26,589 nt of DNA from positions 1-26,589 of the forward strand of contig JBFFGE010000045.1 in NCBI GenBank assembly GCA_041557595.1. Direction: 5' to 3'. The notes beneath the pieces were generated by a model. That model did not search any database, was not told the DNA's origin, and saw only the letters and a list, made by a program, of their open reading frames with translations. A program made the translations under genes and the position numbers. This document shows, one piece after another, positions 15,285-22,451 of the stretch. This DNA comes from JAOTYV01 sp041557595 (GTDB lineage Bacteria; Pseudomonadota; Alphaproteobacteria; UBA8366). Each line of letters starts with the position of its first letter. The stretch's first letter is position 1.

Positions 15285-16448
15285 ATGATCAAACGATTCT
15301 CGTCGCTCTTTGCCGGTCACATCGATTTCGGCGAAGGGGAAATGGGACAGGATACCACCCCGGTCAACGAGCGCCGCTACAGCAACGAGCAACTGGCCGG
15401 CGTGTTCGGCAAGACTGAGGCGCTGGCGAAATGCATGGACGCCAACGGCTACGACACGCTGTGGTTCGCCGAGCATCACTTCCAGCACGAAGGCTATGAA
15501 GTGATTCCCAATATTCCGCTGCTGGCCGTGCATCTGGCACACATCACCAAGACGCTGAAATTCGGCTGCGGCTTCAACATCACGCCGATGTGGCACCCGC
15601 TGCGGCTGGCCGAGGATTTTGCGGTCGCCGATATCCTGACCAAGGGGCGCGTCACCTTCGGCGTCGGCCGCGGCTATCACACCCGCGAGGTGGAGACGTT
15701 GGGCGGTCCGCTGCTCGACAAGGAGGCGAACCGCGAGATCTTCGAGGAGCAGGTCGACATCCTGTTCAAGGCGTTCCACGAAGAATCCTTCTCGCACAAG
15801 GGCAAGTATTACACCCTGCCGCCGGAGGTGCCCTATCGCGGTTACGACCTGAAGGAAATCAGCCTGGTGCCGCGGCCGACCCGGCAGCCGGTGGAATGCT
15901 GGCAGCCGGTGGTCAGCGCGACCGACCGGGGCCTCGACTTCATGGTGAAGCACCGCATCAAGGGCATCATCGGCGGCGGCTCGGCGCTGCTCGCGGAAAG
16001 CTCGGTCACGGCGTTCCAGGCGGCGCATGAGCGCGCGGGCATCAAGACCAAGTACGGCGAAAACCTGTGCTTCGGCATCTCGTTCCATCTGGCGAAGACC
16101 CGGGAGCAGGCGATCGGCGAGGCGCGGCGCTATTACGAGGAGCACGCCAAGATGTTCGGCCCGCTCGGCTTCCTCGGCAAGCTGGAGAAATGGCAGATCG
16201 ACGCGCTCGGCAAACGCGGCGGCATCGCCGAGGCCGGCATCCCGACGCTGGAGGACGCCTGCGAGAACGGCGCCTGGTATTGCGGGCCGCCGGACGGGTT
16301 TGTCGAATATCTCCAAAAACTTAGCGAGAAGTTCCCCGGGCTGGAGGACGTCAACGTACAATCCGCCATGGGCACGCCCGAAACCGTGATGGTCGAACAG
16401 CTCGAATGGTTCGCCAGGGACGTCATGCCGGCGGTGCGGGCGCGGTGA
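15285..16448 (+). CDS. LLM class flavin-dependent oxidoreductase (bacterial luciferase-like)
   Basis: The protein is 387 aa and starts at ATG 15285, with GGAGG about 11 bases upstream. TLWFAEHHF (58-66) is the hallmark of FMN-dependent luciferase-like monooxygenases. LKFGCGFNITPMWHPLRLAEDFAVADILTKGR and VGRGYHTREVETLG form the flavin side of the barrel. It belongs to a different subgroup from the 13008-13919 protein. Such enzymes take reduced FMN from a separate reductase and O2 to oxidise alkanes, amines, ketones or sulfonates. No flavin reductase is next to it, although the Old Yellow Enzyme homologue lies three features downstream. It is divergent from the amidohydrolase across 171 bases. 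Confidence 0.92.
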   Translation: MIKRFSSLFAGHIDFGEGEMGQDTTPVNERRYSNEQLAGVFGKTEALAKCMDANGYDTLWFAEHHFQHEGYEVIPNIPLLAVHLAHITKTLKFGCGFNITPMWHPLRLAEDFAVADILTKGRVTFGVGRGYHTREVETLGGPLLDKEANREIFEEQVDILFKAFHEESFSHKGKYYTLPPEVPYRGYDLKEISLVPRPTRQPVECWQPVVSATDRGLDFMVKHRIKGIIGGGSALLAESSVTAFQAAHERAGIKTKYGENLCFGISFHLAKTREQAIGEARRYYEEHAKMFGPLGFLGKLEKWQIDALGKRGGIAEAGIPTLEDACENGAWYCGPPDGFVEYLQKLSEKFPGLEDVNVQSAMGTPETVMVEQLEWFARDVMPAVRAR

Positions 16449-16487
16449 GGGATGGTTTGAGGGTTAGGGTGCGGCTACAATGATCTC

Positions 16488-16549
16488 GTCACTCCCGCGC
16501 AGGCGGGAGTCCAGAGGCCGGCATGGATTCCCGCTTTCGCGGGAATGAC
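16488..16549. repeat. REP-like repeat, GTCATTCC family, copy 3
   Basis: It is a shorter copy: GTCACTCCCGCGCAGGCGGG, AGTCCAG, GGATTCCCGC, and GCGGGAATGAC at the right end. It lies between the LLM gene and the dioxygenase, just before the latter's start. Confidence 0.88.
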
Positions 16550-16593
16550 ATAAGGTGGGTCGGTTCCCAAGGCGCAATTCCAAGGCATTCATC

Positions 16594-17472
16594 ATGAGCA
16601 ACGTCATCTCGCTGCATCGATCCCCGGACGGCCCGACGCCGGGCTTCCACATCGCGCCCCTTTCGGACCTCATGGCCGCCGAGGTGGTCGGGCTCGACCT
16701 TGCGCAGCCGCTGGACGATGCCAGCCGGGACGCGGTGCATCAGGCCTTCCTCGATCACCAGTTGTTGGTGTTCCGCGACCAGAAGCTGACCAAGGCGCAG
16801 CAGGTGGCGTTCACCGAGCAGTTCGGCACGCTGGAACGGCACACCAAGCGCAACCGGGGCGACGACGACATGCCGCTGGTCCATATCGTCTCGAACCTGG
16901 ATGCGGAGGGCAAGCCGAGCGGCACGGTGAACTCGACGCAGTGGCATTCCGACAAGTCGTTCCGCCCGGCGCCGTCGATGGCGACGATTCTGCACGCGGT
17001 GATCCTGCCGCCGGACGGCGGCGACACCTGCTTCGTCAACATGTACGCGGCCTATGACGCCTTGCCGGAGGACGAGAAGGCGGCGCTCGACGGCGTGCGG
17101 GTGGTCCACAGCTGGGAATTGTCGCGCGAGAATATCGGCCGGGTGATGTCCGAGGAGGAAATCCGCGACGCGCCGCCGATGAGCCATCCGCTGGCGCGCG
17201 TCCATCCGGAAACCGGCCGCAAGGCGCTGTTCCTCGGCATGCACGCCTCGCATTTCGAAGGACTGCCGATGGAGGAGGGCCGCGCGAAGATCGAGGAACT
17301 GGAGGCGCATGCGACCCGGCCCGAGTTCATCTTCCGCCACACCTGGCGCGAAGGCGACATGCTGATGTGGGACAATCGCTGCCTGTTGCACCGCGCCGAC
17401 CCGAATTTCGACGCGGCGCTGCATCCGCGCGTCCTGCACCGCACCTGCCTGCGGGGGACGCCGACGGAATAG
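16594..17472 (+). CDS. TauD/TfdA family Fe(II)/2-oxoglutarate dioxygenase
   Basis: The protein is 292 aa from ATG 16594, with AAGG about 9 bases upstream. The iron triad is visible: H118 and D120 in QWHSDKSF, and the distal H266 in DNRCLLHRADPNFD. R279 or R283 in HPRVLHRTCLRG would bind 2-oxoglutarate. The family hydroxylates substrates such as taurine, alkyl sulfates, 2,4-D or carnitine precursors, releasing succinate and CO2. The best match by style is the TfdA/2,4-D-like group (N-terminal LSDLMAAEVVGLDLAQPLDD). The TAG stop is the first triplet of a dispersed repeat, so the exact C-terminus may be set by that insertion. Confidence 0.92.
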   Translation: MSNVISLHRSPDGPTPGFHIAPLSDLMAAEVVGLDLAQPLDDASRDAVHQAFLDHQLLVFRDQKLTKAQQVAFTEQFGTLERHTKRNRGDDDMPLVHIVSNLDAEGKPSGTVNSTQWHSDKSFRPAPSMATILHAVILPPDGGDTCFVNMYAAYDALPEDEKAALDGVRVVHSWELSRENIGRVMSEEEIRDAPPMSHPLARVHPETGRKALFLGMHASHFEGLPMEEGRAKIEELEAHATRPEFIFRHTWREGDMLMWDNRCLLHRADPNFDAALHPRVLHRTCLRGTPTE

Positions 17473-17574
17473 AGCAAATCCCGAGCGAACCGAAACGGTT
17501 CGCGACGACGTATTTGCGTATAAACAAAAAGATAGACCATTTCACCGGAGTCGAATTTAACAAGAAATGGTCTA
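17470..17574 (+). repeat. TAGAGCAAATCCC element, full copy 1
   Basis: This 105-base element has two hairpins: GCGAACC/GGTTCGC (17485-17503) and an 11-bp TAGACCATTTC/GAAATGGTCTA (17533-17543 with 17564-17574). ACGTATTTGCGTA lies between them. It begins at the stop codon of the dioxygenase and ends 40 bases before the next gene. Confidence 0.88.
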
Positions 17575-17614
17575 GGCGCGGCGCTTACCATTATTCGAGA
17601 TAACAGGAGACTTC

Positions 17615-18778
17615 ATGGCAGAACCCAAATTGTTCTCGCCCTTTCGGATTCGCGACGTCGCGCTGAAGAACCGGGTGGTCGTCGCGCCGATGCACCAATA
17701 CGCGGCCGAGCGCGGTTATCCCACCGACTGGCATCTGATGAATATCGGCCGCTACGCCGCAGGCGGCGCCGGGCTGGTCTTCGTCGAATCGACCAAGGTG
17801 GACCGGCGCGGCTGCGGCACGGTCGGCGATCTCGGCCTCTGGGACGACGACTTCACGCCGCATTTCAAGCGGCTCGCCGATTTTATCCGCCAGCATGAGT
17901 CGGTGCCGGCGATCCAGATCGGCCATTCCGGCCGCAAGGCGCGCCGCTTCCGCCCCTGGGAAGGCGGCGCGCCATTGCAGCCGTCGCCGGAGATCGACGA
18001 TTGGGACGACTGGGAACTGGTCGCGCCGAGCGCGCTGGCGGCGGCCGACGACGACCCGGTGCCGCGCGCGCTCGGCACCAACGAGGTCGGCGCCCTGGTC
18101 GAGAAGTGGGGCGCGGCGGCGCGCCGGGCGGACGAAGCGGGCTTCGACATCCTGGAAATCCACGGCGCGCACGGTTACCTGATCCATCAGTTCCTGTCGC
18201 CGAAAGCCAATGTGCGCGATGACGCCTATGGCGGGTCGGAGGCGAAGCGCATGCGGTTCGCGATCGAGGTCGTGGAGTGCGTGCGCGCCAACTGGCCCGC
18301 CCACAAGCCGCTGTTCATGCGGTTTTCGGTCGAGGACGGCGCGGGCTGGGGCGTCGAGGAAAGCATCGCGCTGGCCAAGGCGATCAAGCCCAAGGGCGTC
18401 GACGTGATCGATTGCAGCTCCGGCGGTATGCTCGGCCGGCCGGTCGATGGCTATGGCAAGGTCGGCTACGGCTATCAGGTGCCCTATGCGGAACGGCTGC
18501 GCAAGGAAGCCGACATCATGAGCATGGCGGTCGGGCTGATCGTGCATGCGGAGCAGGCGGAGGCGATCCTGCAGGAAGGCCGCGCCGACCTGATCGCGCT
18601 GGCCCGCGAGATGCTCTACAACCCGAACTGGCCGATGGATGCGGCGCAAAAGCTCGGCGTCGACAAGGAGTTCTCCAGCGTCCCGCCGGCCCAGGCCTTC
18701 TGGCTGTCGAAGCGCGCCCAGGGCGTGAAGGAAGTCATCCCGTCGACTTACCGCGCCGGCCGCCACGACGACTGTTAG
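17615..18778 (+). CDS. Old Yellow Enzyme family NADH:flavin oxidoreductase, with His for the usual Cys
   Basis: The protein is 387 aa with an AGGAG ribosome site before ATG 17615. It is a YqjM-like OYE barrel: FRIRDVALKNRVVVAPM, QIGHSGRKA, and EIHGAHGYLIHQFLSP (H183, H186 and Y188 for substrate activation and proton transfer). MRFSVED and DVIDCSSGG follow, and the phosphate-binding end is VGLIVHAEQAEAILQEGRADLIALAREML. It would use FMN to reduce activated double bonds or, in some relatives, dearomatise CoA thioesters. The redox-tuning cysteine of YqjM-type enzymes (PMCMY) is histidine here (PMHQY, H27). The acidic insert PEIDDWDDWE (about 125-134) is also unusual. A terminator follows at 18904. 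Confidence 0.92.
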   Translation: MAEPKLFSPFRIRDVALKNRVVVAPMHQYAAERGYPTDWHLMNIGRYAAGGAGLVFVESTKVDRRGCGTVGDLGLWDDDFTPHFKRLADFIRQHESVPAIQIGHSGRKARRFRPWEGGAPLQPSPEIDDWDDWELVAPSALAAADDDPVPRALGTNEVGALVEKWGAAARRADEAGFDILEIHGAHGYLIHQFLSPKANVRDDAYGGSEAKRMRFAIEVVECVRANWPAHKPLFMRFSVEDGAGWGVEESIALAKAIKPKGVDVIDCSSGGMLGRPVDGYGKVGYGYQVPYAERLRKEADIMSMAVGLIVHAEQAEAILQEGRADLIALAREMLYNPNWPMDAAQKLGVDKEFSSVPPAQAFWLSKRAQGVKEVIPSTYRAGRHDDC

Positions 18779-18796
18779 GACTTGCCGTTAATGCAA

Positions 18797-18895
18797 AAAA
18801 CTGGGGACATGGCCGTAATCGCGGCTGGTCACGCTCCGAGGTCTATGATGCGGGGTCTGTGTTGAGCAGCCCCAATAGGCCATGTCCCCAGTTTT
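18797..18895. mobile_element. MITE-like 99-bp inverted-repeat element
   Basis: Perfect 18-bp ends AAAACTGGGGACATGGCC (18797-18814) and its complement (18878-18895) enclose 63 bases without a frame. Ends with CTGGGGACA-type sequence are found around REP-associated (Y1/RAYT) transposases in other bacteria, so this may be a non-autonomous copy. No transposase is in the window. As RNA it would form a long hairpin directly after the OYE gene. Confidence 0.65.
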
Positions 18896-18903
18896 CCGAA
18901 CCG

Positions 18904-18931
18904 AAAAGCCCGCCGGGGTGGCGGGCTTTCT
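18904..18931 (+). terminator. Rho-independent terminator after the OYE gene
   Basis: AAGCCCGCC (18906-18914) pairs with GGCGGGCTT (18920-18928) around GGGGT and is followed by TCT. The upstream AAAA would make it partly bidirectional. Confidence 0.75.
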
Positions 18932-19192
18932 GGGGAGGGAGCTTCGGGGTGAAAGTCAAAGCGCCGGAAGGCTCGCGGATCCATCTTTCAAGGGTTTGAT
19001 CGTGATGCTTGACCGGGTCGATCCATGCGCTTGTAGGGAAAAACGGCGCTGAGGCCGGTGAGGGGTTAAGGAGCGCATTTTTTTTCGCCCAACCGGCTGA
19101 ATTAGAGTTCGTTGAGCCGGCGCCGGTTGGTCAAGCCCGCACCATCCGTGCTTAAATCGCCATTGCCGGTTTATCCAATGGAGTGAAGACGC

Positions 19193-20422
19193 ATGGATTT
19201 CGCAATCGAGGATTCCGCCGAACAGAGCGCCTTTCGCCAGGAGGTGAAAGACTGGCTCGCGGAGAACGTACCCGACGGCATGGAGCGCCCGGTCGACGCG
19301 ATCGACCTGTCCTTCGAGCAATACCAGTTGCGCCGCGAGCTCGGCCGGCGTCTGGGAAAGCAAGGCTGGCTCTATCCCAACATGCCGACGGAATACGGCG
19401 GCGGCGACCTGCCGGTCGAGAAAAGCGCGATCCTGTATGACGAGATGGCGAATATCGGTTTCGCCTTGCCGCCCTATTACGATGCGGGCGGACGCATGGC
19501 CGCGCCGACTATCCTGGTCTGGGGAAATGACGAGCACAAGCAGCGCTTCCTGCCGCCGATCTGCCGGGGCGAGGTGCGGACTTGGCAGTTGCTCAGCGAG
19601 CCGAGCGCCGGCTCCGATCTGGCGGGGGTGAAGACCACGGCGATCCGCGACGGCGACGCCTATGTGGTCAACGGCCAGAAGGTCTTCGTCGGCAGCAGCC
19701 ACGGCGCGGATTTCTCCTGGACCATCGTGGTCACCGATCCGGACGGCAAGCGGCATGAAAACGTCTCCTGGCTGATGATCCCGATGGATTTGCCGGGCAT
19801 CTCGGTGGTGCCGATGGACCTGCTGACCGCGGGCGGCGAGGGCGGCAGCGGTTGCGGCGTCAAGAATTCGGTGTTCTTCGATGACGTGCGCGTGCCGGCG
19901 GAAAACCTGGTCGGCGGCGAGAACAACGGCTGGAAGGTGGCGACGACCCATCTCGAGGTCGAACACGGCGGCGCGGGGCGGCTGGCCGACCGGCGCATCG
20001 TCTATGAGTTCATGGACTACTGCTGCGAGAAACGAAACGGCCACGCGATTGCCGACGATACGGCGGCGCGCGAGGAACTGGTGGAGATGTATATCGAGGC
20101 GGAGATCACCCGCCTGTTCGCGATGCGCAACTACTGGCTCGCCCATACGGACAATCCGCGGTCCTATGAAGGCGCGCAATACAGCCTGCGCCGCAAGCTG
20201 TCCGGCCTCGACATGGCGAAGAAGATGCTGCGGATCGCCGGGCCGGTGGTGCTTACCCATGACGAGGAGTGGGGACCGCTCCGGGGCGCGGTCGAATATT
20301 TCCAGCGCGATGCGATCACCGCGCTGCATCCGGGGGCGACGACCGATATTCAGCGGGTCATCATGTCGCGCCGCATCGGCATCGGCCGGGGCGAGCGCGA
20401 AAAAGCCGGCAAGTTGCGGTAA
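19193..20422 (+). CDS. Acyl-CoA dehydrogenase, subunit-like 1
   Basis: The protein is 409 aa from ATG 19193, preceded by TGGAGTG. N-terminal helices (DSAEQSAFRQEVKDWLAENV) are followed by the FAD/substrate loop WQLLSEPSAGSDLAGVKTTA, the beta domain ending FFDDVRVPAENLVGGENNGWKVA, and the C-terminal helical bundle with KLSGLDMAKKMLRIAGP. It oxidises acyl-CoA to enoyl-CoA, passing electrons to ETF. The canonical RxxFGxxxxxFQ helix after the beta domain is replaced by EHGGAGRLADRRIVYEF. That is common in one partner of alpha2beta2 dehydrogenases acting on bulky (steroid-like, cyclic) CoA esters. A second dehydrogenase gene follows directly. Confidence 0.9.
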   Translation: MDFAIEDSAEQSAFRQEVKDWLAENVPDGMERPVDAIDLSFEQYQLRRELGRRLGKQGWLYPNMPTEYGGGDLPVEKSAILYDEMANIGFALPPYYDAGGRMAAPTILVWGNDEHKQRFLPPICRGEVRTWQLLSEPSAGSDLAGVKTTAIRDGDAYVVNGQKVFVGSSHGADFSWTIVVTDPDGKRHENVSWLMIPMDLPGISVVPMDLLTAGGEGGSGCGVKNSVFFDDVRVPAENLVGGENNGWKVATTHLEVEHGGAGRLADRRIVYEFMDYCCEKRNGHAIADDTAAREELVEMYIEAEITRLFAMRNYWLAHTDNPRSYEGAQYSLRRKLSGLDMAKKMLRIAGPVVLTHDEEWGPLRGAVEYFQRDAITALHPGATTDIQRVIMSRRIGIGRGEREKAGKLR

Positions 20423-20524
20423 AGCAAATCCCGGGCGAACCGAACCGGTTTGCGGCGACGTATTGGCGTAACAACAAAGTGACAGACCATTTCATCTGAT
20501 TTGAGTCGAACAGGAAATGGTCTA
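20420..20524 (+). repeat. TAGAGCAAATCCC element, full copy 2
   Basis: It is colinear with 17470-17574: AGCAAATCCCGGGCGAACC, GGTTTGCGGCGACG, TATTGGCGTA, and the hairpin AGACCATTTC (20484-20493) with GAAATGGTCT (20514-20523). It starts at the TAA stop of the first dehydrogenase and ends 12 bases before the next ATG. Confidence 0.88.
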
Positions 20525-20536
20525 GGGGCGGGAATC

Positions 20537-21664
20537 ATGGATCTATCACTCAGCGAAACGCAGCAGCTTATCCAGGAATCGGCACGCGATTTCGTGCGCA
20601 ACGATTGTTCCAAGGACAAGCTTGCGGAATTCGACAAGCAGCAGGCCCCGGTGAACGCCGACCTTTGGCGCAAGATGGCGCAACTCGGCTGGATGGGCAT
20701 GGTGATCCCGGAGGAATACGGCGGCACCGGAAACACGATGACCGATGTCGCAGTGTTATTCGAGGAGCTGGGCCGTGGCCCGGTGCCGGGGCCGATGCTG
20801 TCCTCGGCGGTGCTCGGCGCGTCGATCCTGCTCGAAGCGGGCAGCGCGGAGCAGAAAAAATCCTGGCTGCCCGAAGTGGCGGCCGGCGAGCGCATCCTGG
20901 CGCTTGCCGTGACCGAGGCCCAATACGGCTGGTCGCCCGGGCACATTCAGATGACGGCGCGCAAACAGGGCGGCGATTACACGCTCACCGGAACCAAGCT
21001 ATTCGTGCAGGATGCGGCGAGCGCGACCGACCTGCTCGTGTTGGTGCGGGCCGAGGATGGCGACGGAATCTTGATGCTGCGGGTCGATGCAAAATCGGCC
21101 GGCGTTTCGATCCGCCCGCTGGACGGCTTCCTGACCGGCGTCACGGAGGTGAAGTTCGAGGATGTGCGGGTCGGCGGCGACGACCTGATCGGCGAAGCCG
21201 GCGGCGCCTGGCCCGCGCTCGGCCGCGCGGTGCAACCGGCGATCCCGATCCTTTGCGCCTACAAGGTTGGCGGCTGTCAGGCGGTGTTCGAGATGTCGGT
21301 GGAGTATTCCCGCGAACGCACGCAGTTCGGCCAGCCGATCGGCCGCTTCCAGCGGGTGCAGGATCACATCGTCCACATCGTGAACAACCTCGACGCCGCG
21401 CGCTGGACCGCCTATGAGGCGCTCTGGAAGCTCGACAGCAGCCGCGACGCGGCCAGCAGCGTCCATATGGCAAAGGCGGTGGCGTCGGAAAGCTACATGA
21501 CCGCCTGCGACTACGCCCATGAGGTGCATGCGGGGATCGGCGTGGTCCGCGAATACGGGCTGACGCTGCACACCAAGATGTCGCGCACCCTGTACCATTT
21601 CCTGGGTGCGCCGAAAGAGCATCGCAAGGCGCTGGAGCCGCTGTTGAAACTGACGCCGGCGTAG
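20537..21664 (+). CDS. Acyl-CoA dehydrogenase, subunit-like 2
   Basis: The protein is 375 aa from ATG 20537; an upstream ATG at 20501 lies inside the repeat. GGGGCGGGA provides the ribosome site. It has LGWMGMVIPEEYGGTGNTMTD, a beta domain (KLFVQDAASATDLLVLV to VKFEDVRVGGDDLIGEAGGAW), the helix signature SRERTQFGQPIGRFQRVQDHIV, and HEVHAGIGVVREYGLTLHTKM near the end. In the mid loop the usual TEPxxGSD becomes TEAQYGWSPG, so FAD/substrate contacts are altered. With the preceding gene it probably forms a heteromeric enzyme. Its last 20 codons recur in degraded form at 22452-22517. Confidence 0.9.
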   Translation: MDLSLSETQQLIQESARDFVRNDCSKDKLAEFDKQQAPVNADLWRKMAQLGWMGMVIPEEYGGTGNTMTDVAVLFEELGRGPVPGPMLSSAVLGASILLEAGSAEQKKSWLPEVAAGERILALAVTEAQYGWSPGHIQMTARKQGGDYTLTGTKLFVQDAASATDLLVLVRAEDGDGILMLRVDAKSAGVSIRPLDGFLTGVTEVKFEDVRVGGDDLIGEAGGAWPALGRAVQPAIPILCAYKVGGCQAVFEMSVEYSRERTQFGQPIGRFQRVQDHIVHIVNNLDAARWTAYEALWKLDSSRDAASSVHMAKAVASESYMTACDYAHEVHAGIGVVREYGLTLHTKMSRTLYHFLGAPKEHRKALEPLLKLTPA

Positions 21665-21735
21665 GTCTGCGCGGTCGCAGCGTTTTTTGAATAATCAACC
21701 GGTCGCACGAATGGGGCAATGCGATCGGCGGCCCC

Positions 21736-21777
21736 TAGAGCAGCGTGCGCCCATTTGGGCGCACATAAGCTGCTCTA
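21736..21777. repeat. TAGAGCAG palindrome
   Basis: Outer arms TAGAGCAG/CTGCTCTA (21736-21743, 21770-21777) surround a 9-bp hairpin GTGCGCCCA/TGGGCGCAC (21745-21753, 21756-21764). It directly precedes the TAGATCAACCTGC palindrome, and the two may be one composite element. Confidence 0.85.
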
Positions 21778-21788
21778 TCTTTATAGAA

Positions 21789-21836
21789 TAGATCAACCTG
21801 CCTTTAATTGATTCCAATTAAAGGCAGGTTGATCTA
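21789..21836 (-). repeat. TAGATCAACCTGC palindrome, copy 2 (perfect)
   Basis: This is a perfect 22-bp inverted repeat (21789-21810 with 21815-21836) around the loop ATTC. Similarity to copy 1 at 3805-3875 extends leftward to 21770, in opposite orientation. It lies between two convergent genes and may stop transcription from both sides, although it lacks a U run. Confidence 0.9.
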
Positions 21837-21947
21837 GCCAACTACCGACATCAGGGCTTAACGCCTATGGCCGGCATTGGGCGCTGAAACCCCGATTGCG
21901 GAGCGCTCGAAACGACATGCTCGCTGCGACTCTATCGTCGATACGAC

Positions 21948-22244
21948 CTATTTCTCACCATGCAGTTTCGCACGAGCGGCATCGACCGCGTGTTTCAGCT
22001 CTTCGATGGCCGTATCAATTCCGTCACGAACATTCTGCCATCCGTGCTCGCCAGCTTCCTTCAGCTCCTTCACGAGGCTGTCGACGTGGCGACGCTTCTT
22101 CTTCAACTGGCGGAGGGCTTCCAAGTGCGACTCCATCGAGGTCGACTCGGTCGACTCCAAATGCGCTTCGTGGTGTTCTATGGACTCGTAAAGCGGCTTG
22201 ATTCGGGCATTCACTTGTTCCTCGTAGACGTCCCTTACCGGCAT
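21948..22244 (-). CDS. Small coiled-coil protein, FNR-type promoter
   Basis: The protein is 98 aa with a strong GGAGGACAAA site before ATG 22244. It is entirely helical and highly charged, with heptad-like hydrophobics: YEEQVNARIKPLYESIEHHEAHLE, then LEALRQLKKKRRHVDSLVKELKEAGEHGW, then VRDGIDTAIEELKHAVDAARAKL. It has no signal peptide or membrane segment. It resembles short coiled-coil stress-response proteins of the sll1863-like kind, but this is inference from composition. An FNR-like box at 22310-22323 suggests induction under low oxygen or nitric oxide. The gene stands alone between the palindromes and a dehydrogenase remnant. Confidence 0.8.
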   Translation of the reverse strand: MPVRDVYEEQVNARIKPLYESIEHHEAHLESTESTSMESHLEALRQLKKKRRHVDSLVKELKEAGEHGWQNVRDGIDTAIEELKHAVDAARAKLHGEK

Positions 22245-22280
22245 TTTGTCCTCCAGGGTGTCGCTTCAGTTTCGCGTGTC

Positions 22281-22323
22281 ACAATACTGCAAGTTCCCGA
22301 CCTATCTTTTTGATCCAGATCAG
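22281..22323 (-). promoter_or_regulatory. FNR/FixK-type box with -10, class II spacing
   Basis: TTGATCCAGATCAG (22310-22323) matches TTGAT-N4-ATCAA at 9 of 10 fixed positions. On the minus strand TATTGT (22286-22281) is a candidate -10, which puts the start near 22274 and the box centre at about -42. That is the normal class II position. The leader to ATG 22244 would be about 30 nt. Confidence 0.6.
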
Positions 22324-22451
22324 GTTCGAGTAGGGATTGAGAACAGTATCGGTCATAGCTGGAGATACATGGCGGGTTGCGCCAACGATCGGTCTCTGAT
22401 CCGCATGCAGACCTCGCGCGATGCCAGGAAGAACGGATAGCTGTTGGCTGA

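Larger units (their letters stand above)
18779..19192. other. Intergenic region before the acyl-CoA dehydrogenase pair
   Basis: This 414-base gap contains the 99-bp inverted-repeat element and the terminator. Beyond 18932 there is a T8 run (about 19078-19085) and a CCGGC-rich inverted repeat near 19094-19127 (AACCGGC and GCCGGTT). No gene is supported, and I could not fix a promoter. Confidence 0.5.

Noticed and set aside
19046..19085. GGCGCT...AGCGC followed by eight T, a possible terminator
   Set aside because: The stem is only 5 bp with a loop of more than 20 bases, and no gene feeds into it after the terminator at 18904.
18956..20329. Minus-strand frame of about 457 codons
   Set aside because: It is the antisense shadow of the first acyl-CoA dehydrogenase.
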